Source of the DNA: Clostridium_X cadaveris
Lineage (GTDB): Bacteria; Bacillota; Clostridia; Clostridiales; Clostridiaceae
Assembly: GCF_039521325.1 (NCBI RefSeq)
Contig: NZ_BAAACD010000011.1
Direction: 5' to 3' (one strand)
Length of the DNA stretch: 64,000 bases
The notes beneath the pieces are model-generated. The model was not told where the DNA came from. It saw only the letters and a list, made by a program, of their open reading frames with translations, and ran no database searches. The position numbers were made by a program, and so were the translations under genes. Below, piece after piece: positions 7,635 through 16,448 of this stretch; positions within the stretch are counted from its first letter, which is position 1; each line of letters starts with the position of its first letter.

Positions 7635-8930
7635 TTTACGCTTGATAAAATAATATACAGGTAATCCAATCAATGTGATGATAATTCCTACAAGTGATTG
7701 TGTTGGATTAGATATCACTGTGCTGATTAGAATATATAGTCCACCTAGAATTCCTACAATTGGGGTGATAGGGTAGAAGGGAACACGATAAAGTCCTTCT
7801 TTTTTAGGCATATGCTTTCTAAGACGAAATACACCAAAGACTCCCATGGTAAAGAAAATCCAAAGTACAAATACCAAAAGATCTGTTAATGTATTAAATG
7901 TTCCAGTCAAAATATAGACTACTGCAAGAACACTTTCTAAAATTAGAGCATTGGCAGGTGTATGGAATTTCTTGCTGACTTTTGATAAGAAGCTTGAGCC
8001 TGGAAGCATTTTCTCTTCGCCCATGGCGAATGGAATTCTGGCACCAGTCATTAGGAATCCATTTAATGCACCGAATACAGATACCATAATACCAGCAGTG
8101 ATAAACATAGCACCGTTTTTACCAAATAAAGCAATTGCAGCATCTGCAGCAGGTACAGAGGAAGTTACTACTTCATTAATTGGAATTGCTCTGAATATGG
8201 CAAGATTAAAAATTGCATATACAACAACAACAAATAGTACACCAAGAGAAATAACTCTAGGCAAGTCTCTAGTAGGTTTTTTTAATTCGCCAGCCATATT
8301 GGTGACACTAATCCAACCTTCATATGCCCATAGAGTTCCAAGAATAGCAACACCAAATCCGTTTCCGCCAGAAATAGTATCGGTACCTGTTATTTGGAAG
8401 GAACTGCTGTTGATTATACCAAATAGAATAATTGCGACAATTGGAACTAATTTTCCTATAGTAGCCACTACCTGAATAATTCCACCATACTTAGTAGCAA
8501 GAACATTCATTAGCAAAATAAAACCTAGAACACAAATAGCGACTATTTTTTGTTGAGCTGCGCTGATTGGCCAGAAGAAACTGGTATAGGTGGCAAAAGC
8601 AATTGCCTGAGCTGCCACAGAAGCAGGATAAGAAATAATAGTTTGTACCCATCCAAGTAGGAAACCAAATACGTCACCGTAGAGATCTTTTAAATAAGTA
8701 TATAAGCCACCAGATTTTGGTATAGCAGCAGCAATTTCTGCAATGGTTAGTGCAGATGCAAGGGTAATTATACCACCTGCAACCCATGCAGTAATAGCTA
8801 ATGCTGGTGTACCTGCATTTTGAAGAACAATACCTGGCTTTAGAAATACACCAGAGCCAATGATCATTCCAACGACAATAGCCATAGCTTCTAAAAATGA
8901 TATATTTTTCTTGAGTTTAGATTCACTCAT
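7632..8930 (-). CDS. APC-family amino-acid permease, SteT-like
   Basis: 432-residue membrane protein with about 12 hydrophobic helices. The first helix carries GMIIGSGVFLKPG, the APC substrate-binding turn, followed by AEIAAAIPKSGGLYTYL. The overall pattern, including a C-terminal LIGLPVYYFIKRK, resembles the Bacillus serine/threonine exchanger SteT and the LAT group. The substrate is therefore a neutral amino acid by family, not proven. AAGGAG lies 8 bases before the ATG on the minus strand. No operon partner. The leader is long (see 8931-9484). Confidence 0.88.
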   Translation of the reverse strand: MSESKLKKNISFLEAMAIVVGMIIGSGVFLKPGIVLQNAGTPALAITAWVAGGIITLASALTIAEIAAAIPKSGGLYTYLKDLYGDVFGFLLGWVQTIISYPASVAAQAIAFATYTSFFWPISAAQQKIVAICVLGFILLMNVLATKYGGIIQVVATIGKLVPIVAIILFGIINSSSFQITGTDTISGGNGFGVAILGTLWAYEGWISVTNMAGELKKPTRDLPRVISLGVLFVVVVYAIFNLAIFRAIPINEVVTSSVPAADAAIALFGKNGAMFITAGIMVSVFGALNGFLMTGARIPFAMGEEKMLPGSSFLSKVSKKFHTPANALILESVLAVVYILTGTFNTLTDLLVFVLWIFFTMGVFGVFRLRKHMPKKEGLYRVPFYPITPIVGILGGLYILISTVISNPTQSLVGIIITLIGLPVYYFIKRK

Positions 8931-9484
8931 AATTAAATCTCCTTATGAATTCTTTTCTTTATTATAAAATTTTATATATTTATTGATTGTCTAAGTTTAT
9001 CGTTATAATCTTATGATATATTTTAGTAGTTTTACAGAATTGTTTAAATTTAATAGAAGTGAATTACGGTACGTTATTGATTCTTAGAATTAATTTTTAA
9101 GTTTGCCTCGTTTTTTCTACGTCTATTGGAATACTCTATATCACTTAATATTAGCTACTTCATACCTAACACCGCCTTTCATTTTCGTAATTTTATTTTA
9201 CCACGAAGATTATATGTCGGATAGTAAAAGTTTAATTAGTTTTAATTAGAAATTATTGTATAAAAATTTGGGTTTTTGTAGTTTGATAAGAATATATGGA
9301 GAAAAATTTTGAAATAAACTAAAACGTCTAGGGTTTATTATTAATATAAGAAAAATTAACATATATATTAAAAGTACATATAATGGAAATGAACATTTAT
9401 TTTTTTATAAATTTTTAGGTGTAGGCTAAAGAAAGTATCTTTATATCCGTATATTTAAAATAATTAACGTTTTGAGGTGGTTAA
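8931..9484. other. 554-base divergent intergenic region
   Basis: Separates the minus-strand permease from the plus-strand flagellar genes. It is very AT-rich. It must hold both promoters, but only a weak sigma-D-like candidate at 9427 can be pointed to. On the minus strand near 9175-9060 there is an AAAGGCGG-then-ATG pattern followed at once by a stop. I recognise no riboswitch, no gene and no convincing terminator here. Confidence 0.6.
9427..9453 (+). promoter_or_regulatory. weak sigma-D-like promoter before the SLT gene
   Basis: TAAA, then 15 bases, then TCCGTATA. Against the TAAA-N15-GCCGATAT consensus the -35 and spacing fit, but the -10 keeps only the CCG core. It is placed about 30 bases before the start codon of a flagellar-linked gene. 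Tentative. Confidence 0.3.
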
Positions 9485-10120
9485 ATGTTAAATAGGATAC
9501 AAGGTTTCAATAATGATATGAGAATGTCTAATTTTAATAATATGAATAGTCGAAACTGTAATTTTAATTCAGGAGCATTTGAGATTATGCTTATAACTCT
9601 TTTAACTGCTTTAAAGGAGCAAAATAAAGTGACGAGGAATGAGCAGGAAAAAACATTAAATAGAAGTGTCAATACTTTAAATAGGATGAACTTCACTTCA
9701 CAAAAGCTTGGTGTCAGTATAGATGAAAGAATAGAAAATGCTATATCGATTTCAGCAAAAAAATATGGGGTAGATGAAAAACTTGTAAAAGCAATAATAA
9801 AAATTGAATCAAATTTTGACCCTAAAGTTGTATCTCCAGCAGGGGCGAAAGGGCTTATGCAGCTTATGCCTGAAAATTGCAGGGATTTAGGGATTAGTGA
9901 TCCTTTTAATATAGAGCAGAATATAGATGGCGGAGTAAGACATATAAAAGAATATTTAGATAGATATAATGGAAACATGGAGATGGCTCTTATGGCTTAC
10001 AATGGAGGTCCTACAAGGATGGCGAATAGGGGCGTGCGATCTATGAATGATATCTATAAGATGCCTAAGGAAACTCAAAATTATGTGCCAAAAGTTATGA
10101 GTTATTACAGAGGATTATAA
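9485..10120 (+). CDS. lytic transglycosylase (SLT domain) at head of flagellar cluster
   Basis: 211 residues. The C-terminal half (about 85-211) is a soluble-lytic-transglycosylase domain: KIESNFDP with catalytic Glu108, then GLMQLMPE, a DPFNIEQNIDGGVRHI segment and ALMAYNGG. It should cleave peptidoglycan glycan strands, for instance to let the rod pass the wall. There is no signal peptide; the N-terminus is Asn-rich and polar, so export through the flagellar apparatus or another route must be assumed. GAGGTGG precedes the ATG. It is followed with almost no gap by the YaaR gene and a FliN-like gene. Confidence 0.88.
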   Translation: MLNRIQGFNNDMRMSNFNNMNSRNCNFNSGAFEIMLITLLTALKEQNKVTRNEQEKTLNRSVNTLNRMNFTSQKLGVSIDERIENAISISAKKYGVDEKLVKAIIKIESNFDPKVVSPAGAKGLMQLMPENCRDLGISDPFNIEQNIDGGVRHIKEYLDRYNGNMEMALMAYNGGPTRMANRGVRSMNDIYKMPKETQNYVPKVMSYYRGL

Positions 10121-10121
10121 T

Positions 10122-10544
10122 ATGAAGATTCAAGGTGTAAATTCTAACAGAATGGTGGGAATGAAAGATAATAGGATTCAAACCAAAAATGATTTTTCGG
10201 ATAATCTTATGAAATCTTATCAATCTGCTACAAAAGAAGAATTAGAAAATTATATAAAAGAAATTAAAAAAAAGGGGAGCCGGCTAGCAGCTACAAAAAG
10301 TTATGTTGATGTTAAAAACTATAAAGAAACTATAAAGAAGTATCTTAAAACTGTGGTGGAGTATACTTATAGTCTAAATAAAAATTTAGGATTTTGGGAA
10401 AATCAGTATTATTCTACGGTGGATACAATAAATGAAAAGCTTGAAGAACTTACAAAAGAGATATTAAAAGAGGAAAAGGAAAAATTAAAAATATCATCAG
10501 CTATAGACAACATTCAAGGACTGCTAGTTGATATATATAAGTAA
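10122..10544 (+). CDS. yaaR: YaaR/DUF327 family protein
   Basis: 140 residues, highly charged and mostly helical. It matches the YaaR (DUF327) family in its middle and C-terminus: a YKETIKKYLKTVVEY helix, then TINEKLEELTKEIL and IDNIQGLLVDIYK. The biochemical role of the family is unknown. Its position one base after the SLT gene and 11 bases before a FliN-like gene suggests a flagellar or cell-envelope role here, which is inference. Confidence 0.8.
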   Translation: MKIQGVNSNRMVGMKDNRIQTKNDFSDNLMKSYQSATKEELENYIKEIKKKGSRLAATKSYVDVKNYKETIKKYLKTVVEYTYSLNKNLGFWENQYYSTVDTINEKLEELTKEILKEEKEKLKISSAIDNIQGLLVDIYK

Positions 10545-10555
10545 AGGAGAATAAA

Positions 10556-10861
10556 ATGGAAACTAGACTTAAGGAAAAGGTTTATGAAGTTGAATTCGAG
10601 TCTTTAAATATAAAAGAAGTAGAGAAATTTGAGAATAACAAGGCTGTACTTAATGCAAAGGTAGATGTAAGTGTAACTATAGGAAGCTATAGGGGAACTA
10701 TAAAAGATGTTCTCGACTTAAAAGAGGGAGATATAATTTATTTAAATAAAACTGTAGATGAAGATTTGGATATAAATATCAATGGAAAAAATGTTGCCTT
10801 GGGAGAAAGTCTTAAAGTGGACGATAAAATGTCAGTAAGGATATTGGATTTTAAAAAATAA
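10556..10861 (+). CDS. FliN-like SpoA-domain protein
   Basis: 101 residues with a C-terminal SpoA fold (about 30-100): a conserved pattern of GSYRGTIKDVLDLKEGDIIYL, then a short strand and VALGESL, as in FliN and the FliM C-terminus. It is a third SpoA protein besides FliM (43796) and FliN (44691). It may be an accessory C-ring component or an alternative switch protein. It lacks an N-terminal CheC-like domain. Last gene of the SLT-yaaR unit, before a hairpin. Confidence 0.75.
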   Translation: METRLKEKVYEVEFESLNIKEVEKFENNKAVLNAKVDVSVTIGSYRGTIKDVLDLKEGDIIYLNKTVDEDLDININGKNVALGESLKVDDKMSVRILDFKK

Positions 10862-10877
10862 ATAAGATTATAATACG

Positions 10878-10916
10878 GGTGCAGAGCTTTAAATAAAGCC
10901 TGCACCTATTAAATTT
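10878..10916 (+). terminator. hairpin ending the SLT-yaaR-fliN-like unit
   Basis: GGTGCAG/CTGCACC plus an inner GCTTTA/TAAAGC stem with one bulged A and a 2-base loop. The following tract TATTAAATTT is only moderately T-rich. Confidence 0.72.
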
Positions 10917-10937
10917 AAAAAAATAACTACATATATC

Positions 10938-10964
10938 TAAATAAAATAGTTATGATGTCGATAA
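10938..10964 (+). promoter_or_regulatory. sigma-D (FliA-type) promoter for the flgM operon
   Basis: TAAA, exactly 15 bases, then GTCGATAA, matching TAAA-N15-GCCGATAT at the -35 and at six of eight -10 positions. It lies 41 bases before flgM, the anti-sigma-D gene, as in other Firmicutes. Confidence 0.8.
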
Positions 10965-11004
10965 TTATAATAGGGATACAATGGAAAGTATATGGAGGGA
11001 AATG

Positions 11005-11283
11005 ATGAAAATAAATTCTATACAGACCAATAATGTTATAAATGCTTATGGCAGACAAAAGCAATATGCTAAAGGAGAATCTGAAAGCAAACAGGTTAAG
11101 GATAAGGTCACTATATCTGAGGATGCAAAATATCTTAGCAAAATTACCTCTGATACAGATAATATTGACATAAAAAAGATAACTGAAATAAAGAAAAAGC
11201 TGAAGAGTGGTACTTATAGCATAAATTCAAGAGAAATAGCAAAAAAGATGGTGGAATCTTTAAAAGGAGAAGAGAAGGAATGA
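11005..11283 (+). CDS. flgM: anti-sigma factor FlgM
   Basis: 92 residues from the ATG at 11005, chosen because GGAGGG ends 5 bases before it; an in-frame ATG at 10981 lacks a ribosome site. The N-terminus MKINSIQTNNVINAYG and the C-terminal helical DTDNIDIKKITEIKKKL match FlgM, which holds sigma-D inactive until it is secreted by the completed hook. The start of flgN overlaps its stop by 4 bases. A sigma-D promoter lies upstream, forming the usual feedback loop. Confidence 0.9.
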   Translation: MKINSIQTNNVINAYGRQKQYAKGESESKQVKDKVTISEDAKYLSKITSDTDNIDIKKITEIKKKLKSGTYSINSREIAKKMVESLKGEEKE

Positions 11284-11690
11284 AGCCAGAATTAAAGGTT
11301 GTACTATTTGAAGAGAAAAAAATTCTTCAAGAGCTTCTTAGATTGTTAGATGATCAGCACGGAGCCATATTAGCTAAAGATGTCATGAGTTTAGAGAAGC
11401 TTACAGAGAAATTAGATCATGTGGGAAGAAATCTTGCTTCTGTAGAAATCAAAAGAAGAAATCTCTTAGAAGATGATGATTTCAAGACTCTTATGGATAA
11501 TAGTGATGATGAGCATATGAAATCCGTATATGAAGAGATAAAAGAAATCTTAAAGAATCTTGAGATTCAGAAAAAAGTTAATGACACTCTTATAAAGCAG
11601 CAGCTATTTTTCACAAGCAAGATGATAAATGTTATAAGACCATCTAAAAATATTGGGACATATAATTCCTATGGGAAGATAGGAAGATGA
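11280..11690 (+). CDS. flgN: flagellar export chaperone FlgN
   Basis: 136 residues, predicted as an all-helical coiled-coil (EEKKILQELLRLLDDQHGAI followed by charged heptads). FlgN is the dedicated chaperone of the hook-filament junction proteins FlgK and FlgL, encoded just downstream. Translation is coupled to flgM through ATGA. Sequence is typical of Firmicute FlgN/YvyG. Confidence 0.88.
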   Translation: MKPELKVVLFEEKKILQELLRLLDDQHGAILAKDVMSLEKLTEKLDHVGRNLASVEIKRRNLLEDDDFKTLMDNSDDEHMKSVYEEIKEILKNLEIQKKVNDTLIKQQLFFTSKMINVIRPSKNIGTYNSYGKIGR

Positions 11691-11703
11691 TTAAGGAGGA
11701 ATT

Positions 11704-12993
11704 ATGGCAAATTTATTAGGAACTCTTCACTCAGCTTCATCAGGCATGAGTGCAAGTCAAGCAGCTATACAGACAACATCTCATAATATAAATAATTTAA
11801 ACACCCCTGGATTTTCAAGGCAGAGAGTGGATCAGACGGCATCAAGACCTTTCAGTCAACCTGGTCTTAGCAGCAGCTATTTAGGAGCAGGACAGCTTGG
11901 AACTGGAGTAGAGGTCAACAATATAAGCAGAATAAGAAACACTTTTTATGATTTTCAGTTTAGAAATGAAAGCCATATTTATGGTGATATAAGTGTTAAA
12001 TATGATTACTATAAAAATATGGAGAATATTTTTAATGAGCCTTCAGACAATGCAATATCATCATCTTTAAACAAGTTTTTCAATGGCTGGCATGAGGTTT
12101 CAAAAGACCCAAACAATGTAGGCGCTAAAAATATAGTTATAGAAAATGCGAAATTTCTAGCTAATAATATAAGCCAGTCTTATAGCAAATTAGAGAAGCT
12201 AAAAGAAAATATAGATAAGCAAACTTCTGATATGGTAAATGATATAAATTCTATGCTTAGTTCATTAAAAGATTTGGATACTAACATAAAGGCTATAGAA
12301 GGTAATGGTAAAACTCCAAATGACTTGTTAGATGCCAGAGACAAAATTCTAGATGAACTTAGCTTCAAAATTAATATAAATGATGAAGCTGTAAAGAATG
12401 CATTAAGTGATGGATCTGTAACTATTGATGAACTAAAAAAAATAGATGTATCAGGTGAATTAAGCGGTGCTTTGAAAATGGGCAAGGAACTTGATTCATA
12501 TATGAAGGAACTAAAGGATTTATCAAAAGGGATAGCAGATAGTGTGAATGATATTTATAATGACGGTTTGGAAGCAGGGGATACAAAAGACTTATTTATA
12601 TTTGATGATAAAAGTAAACCTATATTAAAGATCAATGAGGAATTTTTGAAGGATTCTAATAAGTTAAAGATGACTACAGAAAAAAGTTTAAAGCTGTTCA
12701 ATCTTAAAAATGAAAAAGTAAATGTAAACGGACAGGACATAAGCATAAACAATTATTATAATTCTATAATTGAAAAATTAGGACATGCAACTCAAACAAT
12801 AGTAAGAGAAGAGAAAAATCAAAGTCAACTTATGAAAAGTATAGACAATTCAAGACTTAGTGTGTATGGAGTTTCTTTGGATGAAGAAATGATAAGTTTG
12901 ATACAGTTTCAGCATGCTTATAATGCAAGTGCAAAAGTTGTTTCTACTATAGATTCACTTTTAGATGTTGTGATAAATGGACTCGTAAGGTAA
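11704..12993 (+). CDS. flgK: flagellar hook-associated protein 1, FlgK
   Basis: 429 residues. The N-terminal rod/hook signature (LHSASSGMSASQAAIQTTSHNINN...NTPGF) and C-terminal helix (SLIQFQHAYNASAKV) are those of FlgK, the first hook-filament junction protein. The variable middle is short, so the protein is smaller than the roughly 500-residue forms of many bacteria. AAGGAGG lies before the ATG. Encoded between its chaperone FlgN and FlgL. Confidence 0.95.
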   Translation: MANLLGTLHSASSGMSASQAAIQTTSHNINNLNTPGFSRQRVDQTASRPFSQPGLSSSYLGAGQLGTGVEVNNISRIRNTFYDFQFRNESHIYGDISVKYDYYKNMENIFNEPSDNAISSSLNKFFNGWHEVSKDPNNVGAKNIVIENAKFLANNISQSYSKLEKLKENIDKQTSDMVNDINSMLSSLKDLDTNIKAIEGNGKTPNDLLDARDKILDELSFKININDEAVKNALSDGSVTIDELKKIDVSGELSGALKMGKELDSYMKELKDLSKGIADSVNDIYNDGLEAGDTKDLFIFDDKSKPILKINEEFLKDSNKLKMTTEKSLKLFNLKNEKVNVNGQDISINNYYNSIIEKLGHATQTIVREEKNQSQLMKSIDNSRLSVYGVSLDEEMISLIQFQHAYNASAKVVSTIDSLLDVVINGLVR

Positions 12994-13006
12994 GGGAGAT
13001 GATGAG

Positions 13007-13912
13007 ATGAGAGTAACAAATAGAAGTATGAGCAATACTTACTTAACAGATGTGCAAACAAATCTTCAAAGTATAGATAAGCTAAATAAGCAATTAAATA
13101 CAGGAAAACAAATAAATAGAGTATCTGATAATCCATATGAAGCTATAAAAATACTTAATATGCAAAATGAAATAAATGATGTTGAAAGATACAATTATAA
13201 CTGTGATGAAATATCTGGCTGGCTTAATTCTACTGATGATGCTTTAGATAAAGTGGGAAATATAACAAGTGAAATAAAAGTGCTTTTAAAATCTATAAGT
13301 GGAGCTTATGGTAATGATGAAATAGGTGCAATAAAAAGCGAAGTAAATGAAAAAATAAAGCAGATAGGGGAAGCTCTTAATACAACTTATGCAGGAAGAT
13401 TTATTTTTGGAGGAAGTAATACAGATGAAGCTCCCGTAGAGATATTTCAAAATCCTGATGGTATGGTCCAGTTGAAAGTAAAGTCTAATGTAAATGATGA
13501 ACAATTAAAATCAGAAATATCAGATGGAATATGTATAAACTACAATTTGACATTATCAGATGTAACAAATAAATCAGCTGGTTTAGACACAATAAACAAT
13601 ATCGTGAAGGAACTTTCAAAATCTCCAGCTAACCTTGAAAACTTATCTCAGCTTGATGATGATCTTAGTAAATATCTCACTCATATATTAGACAATAGGT
13701 CTACAATTGGGGCAAGAAGCAACACTGTAGAAAATGTAAAATCAAGCAATGAGGAGGGTATACTTACTCTTAAAGGATTCTATTCAAACATGCAGGATGT
13801 GAATTTTACCGAAAAATATATAGAGTTAAAATCAGCAGAACTTATATACAATTCATGTATGCAGGTTGGAGCAAAGCTCATACAGCCAACATTGCTAGAT
13901 TACTTGAGGTAG
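13007..13912 (+). CDS. flgL: flagellar hook-associated protein 3, FlgL
   Basis: 301 residues. The flagellin-like N-terminus (MRVTNRSMSNTYLTDVQTNL, then GKQINRVSDNPYEA) and the C-terminal helix after NSCMQVGAKLIQPTLLDYLR identify FlgL, which joins FlgK to the filament. Length is normal. It follows flgK by 13 bases and is followed at once by fliW. Confidence 0.95.
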   Translation: MRVTNRSMSNTYLTDVQTNLQSIDKLNKQLNTGKQINRVSDNPYEAIKILNMQNEINDVERYNYNCDEISGWLNSTDDALDKVGNITSEIKVLLKSISGAYGNDEIGAIKSEVNEKIKQIGEALNTTYAGRFIFGGSNTDEAPVEIFQNPDGMVQLKVKSNVNDEQLKSEISDGICINYNLTLSDVTNKSAGLDTINNIVKELSKSPANLENLSQLDDDLSKYLTHILDNRSTIGARSNTVENVKSSNEEGILTLKGFYSNMQDVNFTEKYIELKSAELIYNSCMQVGAKLIQPTLLDYLR

Positions 13913-13923
13913 GAGTGATACTT

Positions 13924-14319
13924 GTGGAAGTGTTTTTTAAAAGAGGAATACCAGGATTAGACCATCTTAGGAGATTTAAAATAGAAGAAATAAAAGATAA
14001 TGAAAAATTTAAACTTATATCTTCTCTAGAAGAAGAAGTAAGCTTTGCAGCCGTATCTCCTTTTGACTTTTATAATGACTATGAACTACACTTAGATGAT
14101 GAAACTATAAAAGAGCTAAGTATAGAGAGTCCAAGAGATGTTTTTGTATTAAATATTTTAACTTTAGGAGATACAATTGATAGTTCTACAATAAATTTGA
14201 AAGCTCCTATTATAATAAACGTTAAAAACAATTTAGGTAGACAGTATATAATGCAAAGTGATACCTATGATACAAAGCATCCTTTAATAAGGAGAGAGAA
14301 AGATGTTAGTAATTACTAG
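13924..14319 (+). CDS. fliW: flagellar assembly factor FliW
   Basis: 131 residues from a GTG at 13924, with AGGAG 8 bases upstream overlapping the flgL stop. Longer in-frame starts lie inside flgL and lack ribosome sites. Family features are GIPGLDHLRRFKI, SPFDFYNDYE and the C-terminal LKAPIIINVKNNLGRQ. FliW binds both flagellin and CsrA: free flagellin displaces CsrA from its sequestration partner, coupling flagellin translation to secretion. Its last 17 bases overlap csrA. Confidence 0.93.
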   Translation: MEVFFKRGIPGLDHLRRFKIEEIKDNEKFKLISSLEEEVSFAAVSPFDFYNDYELHLDDETIKELSIESPRDVFVLNILTLGDTIDSSTINLKAPIIINVKNNLGRQYIMQSDTYDTKHPLIRREKDVSNY

Positions 14320-14515
14320 AAAAAAAGATGAATCTATATTAATAGGAGAGGATATAGAAATAACGGTTATAAAGCTTGATGATGGAAGTGTTAAACTTGG
14401 TATATCTGCACCTAAGGATAAAACAATACTTAGAAAAGAAGTTTATGACAAGGTGAAAGATGAAAATATGAAGGCTGTACGCAGCAATTTGGATATAAGT
14501 AAATTATTAAAATAA
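14303..14515 (+). CDS. csrA: carbon storage regulator / flagellin translation repressor CsrA
   Basis: 70 residues, starting MLVITRKKDESILIGEDIEI, a near-textbook CsrA. It is an RNA-binding dimer recognising GGA in hairpin loops. A fitting target hairpin and a GGA-containing Shine-Dalgarno lie in the fliC leader 2.3 kb downstream. It overlaps fliW by 17 bases in another frame, so the antagonist and repressor are translated together. Confidence 0.96.
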   Translation: MLVITRKKDESILIGEDIEITVIKLDDGSVKLGISAPKDKTILRKEVYDKVKDENMKAVRSNLDISKLLK

Positions 14516-14534
14516 TCATTAGGGGGAAAGGCAG

Positions 14535-14915
14535 ATGCACTGTGCGAATCCATATAATGTATACAAACAAAATTCTATAAATATGGCATCAAAGGATAGT
14601 CTACTTATTATGCTTGTAGATGCAACCGTAAGATGTACAAAGATTGCTAGAAAGGCTATAGATGATAGGAACATTCCATTGGCCCATAAGGAACTTACTA
14701 GAGTTCAAGATATATATATAGAGCTTATGGCAACCTTAAATATGGACGGAGGAGATTTCACAAAGGATTTATATAAGTTATATGAATTTGTAAAGGATAA
14801 ACTTTATGAAGCTAATATAAAAAAGGATGTAGCTATAATAGACGAAGTTATGCCTATCATAGAAGAGATAAGAAATATGTGGCATGAAGCTAGCAAGCTA
14901 GTTGCTGCTAAATAG
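14535..14915 (+). CDS. fliS: flagellin chaperone FliS
   Basis: 126 residues, all-helical, with the family start NPYNVYKQNSINMASKDSLLIMLVD (read in two parts: NPYNVYKQNSI and DSLLIMLVD). FliS binds the C-terminal helix of flagellin, prevents early polymerisation and delivers it to the export gate. Placed between csrA and fliD in the sigma-D operon, with a GGGGGAAAGG ribosome site. Confidence 0.94.
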   Translation: MHCANPYNVYKQNSINMASKDSLLIMLVDATVRCTKIARKAIDDRNIPLAHKELTRVQDIYIELMATLNMDGGDFTKDLYKLYEFVKDKLYEANIKKDVAIIDEVMPIIEEIRNMWHEASKLVAAK

Positions 14916-14927
14916 GAGGGGATAAAT

Positions 14928-16436
14928 ATGTCTTCGATAAATTCTGTTAGGATACCAGGATTAGCAACTGGTATGGATACTGATCAAATGATAAAGGATA
15001 TGCTTACTGTAGAACAAAAGAAAATTGATAAAGTTATGCAAAATAAGCAAATGGTAAAATGGAAACAGGAAACTTATAGGGACATAACTAAAAACACAAA
15101 GGAATTCTATGACAAGTATTTCAGAGCAACATCTAAAGACTACATACTAGGAAGTAAAAGCTTTAATACACTTAATATATCAAGTTCTAATGATAATGTG
15201 ATAACAGCTTCTGGAACTTCATCAGCAAATAGTATAAATTATAAATTTGAAGTTAGCCAGATGGCAACAGGAGCGTCAATGAATTCTGGGATTGCATCTA
15301 ATGGTACTATTATAAAAAAAGATAGTAAGCTCAAAGAACTAGGAATTACTGCAGAAATAAGCTTTAAATTAAATGCAGGTACAGGAAGTGATTCAAAGGT
15401 AATAATAATAAATCAAGATGATACTGTAACTGATTTAGTGAATAAGATCAATGACAGCTTTTCTGGAGAAATTAAAGCTTATTTTAGTGATATGACAGGG
15501 AAACTTACAATTCAATCAACCACTACAGGGAAAGATTCTGTAATAAAGGTAGTAGATGTAGAGAAAAACGCAGATGGTAAATTTATTGATAAAGGTACAT
15601 CTGATGCTTTATCCTTTTTAAATATGACTACAACTAATGGAAAAAGTGCAAATATAACAGTAAAAGATTCAAGTGGAAATATCATAAAAGAATTAAGTGA
15701 AAGTAAAAATAATTTTTATATAGATGGAATCATATATAACGTTAAAAATATAGGAGAGACTACGTTAACGTCTACTCAAGATTGTTCAACTGTGGTTGAT
15801 AACATAGAAGGATTCGTAAATGACTACAATAAAATAATTGAAAAAATCTATGATTTAGTCATAGAGAAAAAGACCAATGGATATCCGCCACTTACAGAAG
15901 CTCAGAAAAAAGAAATGACTGAAGATGAAATTAAAAATTGGGAGAAAAAATCAAAAGAAGGTATCCTAAGAAATGATAGTGAACTTAGATCATTTATTGA
16001 TGATATGAAAAAAGCATTATTTTCTCCAATTCTGGGATCAGGGAAAACATTAGCTGACATAGGCATAACCTCTGCAAATGATTACAACAAACAAGGTCAG
16101 CTTGGAGTTAATAAAGAAAAGCTTACAAAGTCTCTTCAGGAAAATGGAAATTTAGTAGAAAGAGTGGCTTTGGGTGTATTTGGAAAAGCTAAGGAAACTA
16201 TTTATAAATATGTGGGTACATCTGGCAGTGTATTTGCAAAAAAGGCCGGAATAGAAAATACTTCATCAACAGTAAATAATCTTTATTCTGAACAGATAAA
16301 AAAGCAGGAAGATCAAATAAAAATATTGACAAAAAAAATGAAAACAAAAGAGCAGCAGCTATATTCAAAGTTTGCCAGATTAGAATCTACTATGAACAAA
16401 TTAAATTCACAAATGAAATATTTTATGAATCAATAG
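14928..16436 (+). CDS. fliD: flagellar cap protein FliD (HAP2)
   Basis: 502 residues. The N-terminus (SVRIPGLATGMDTDQMIKDML, shown as RIPGLATGMDTD) and the coiled-coil C-terminus (KKQEDQIKILTKKM...LNSQMKYFMNQ) are typical of FliD, which caps the growing filament and helps flagellin fold. TAGGAGGGG precedes the ATG. It is followed by a small FliT-like gene, a common arrangement. Confidence 0.95.
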   Translation: MSSINSVRIPGLATGMDTDQMIKDMLTVEQKKIDKVMQNKQMVKWKQETYRDITKNTKEFYDKYFRATSKDYILGSKSFNTLNISSSNDNVITASGTSSANSINYKFEVSQMATGASMNSGIASNGTIIKKDSKLKELGITAEISFKLNAGTGSDSKVIIINQDDTVTDLVNKINDSFSGEIKAYFSDMTGKLTIQSTTTGKDSVIKVVDVEKNADGKFIDKGTSDALSFLNMTTTNGKSANITVKDSSGNIIKELSESKNNFYIDGIIYNVKNIGETTLTSTQDCSTVVDNIEGFVNDYNKIIEKIYDLVIEKKTNGYPPLTEAQKKEMTEDEIKNWEKKSKEGILRNDSELRSFIDDMKKALFSPILGSGKTLADIGITSANDYNKQGQLGVNKEKLTKSLQENGNLVERVALGVFGKAKETIYKYVGTSGSVFAKKAGIENTSSTVNNLYSEQIKKQEDQIKILTKKMKTKEQQLYSKFARLESTMNKLNSQMKYFMNQ

Positions 16437-16448
16437 GCAGTGTGAACC

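Noticed and set aside
7951..8475. 174-codon plus-strand frame opposite the permease
   Set aside because: Antisense shadow of a membrane protein gene; no ribosome site and no family features.
9060..9180. Minus-strand open stretch (Arg/Asn/Lys-rich) as a transposase remnant
   Set aside because: Too short, the ATG with a ribosome-like site is followed at once by a stop, and no family motif is recognisable.
10981..11004. FlgM start at 10981
   Set aside because: It would lie within a few bases of the predicted sigma-D transcription start and has no ribosome site; GGAGGG serves 11005.
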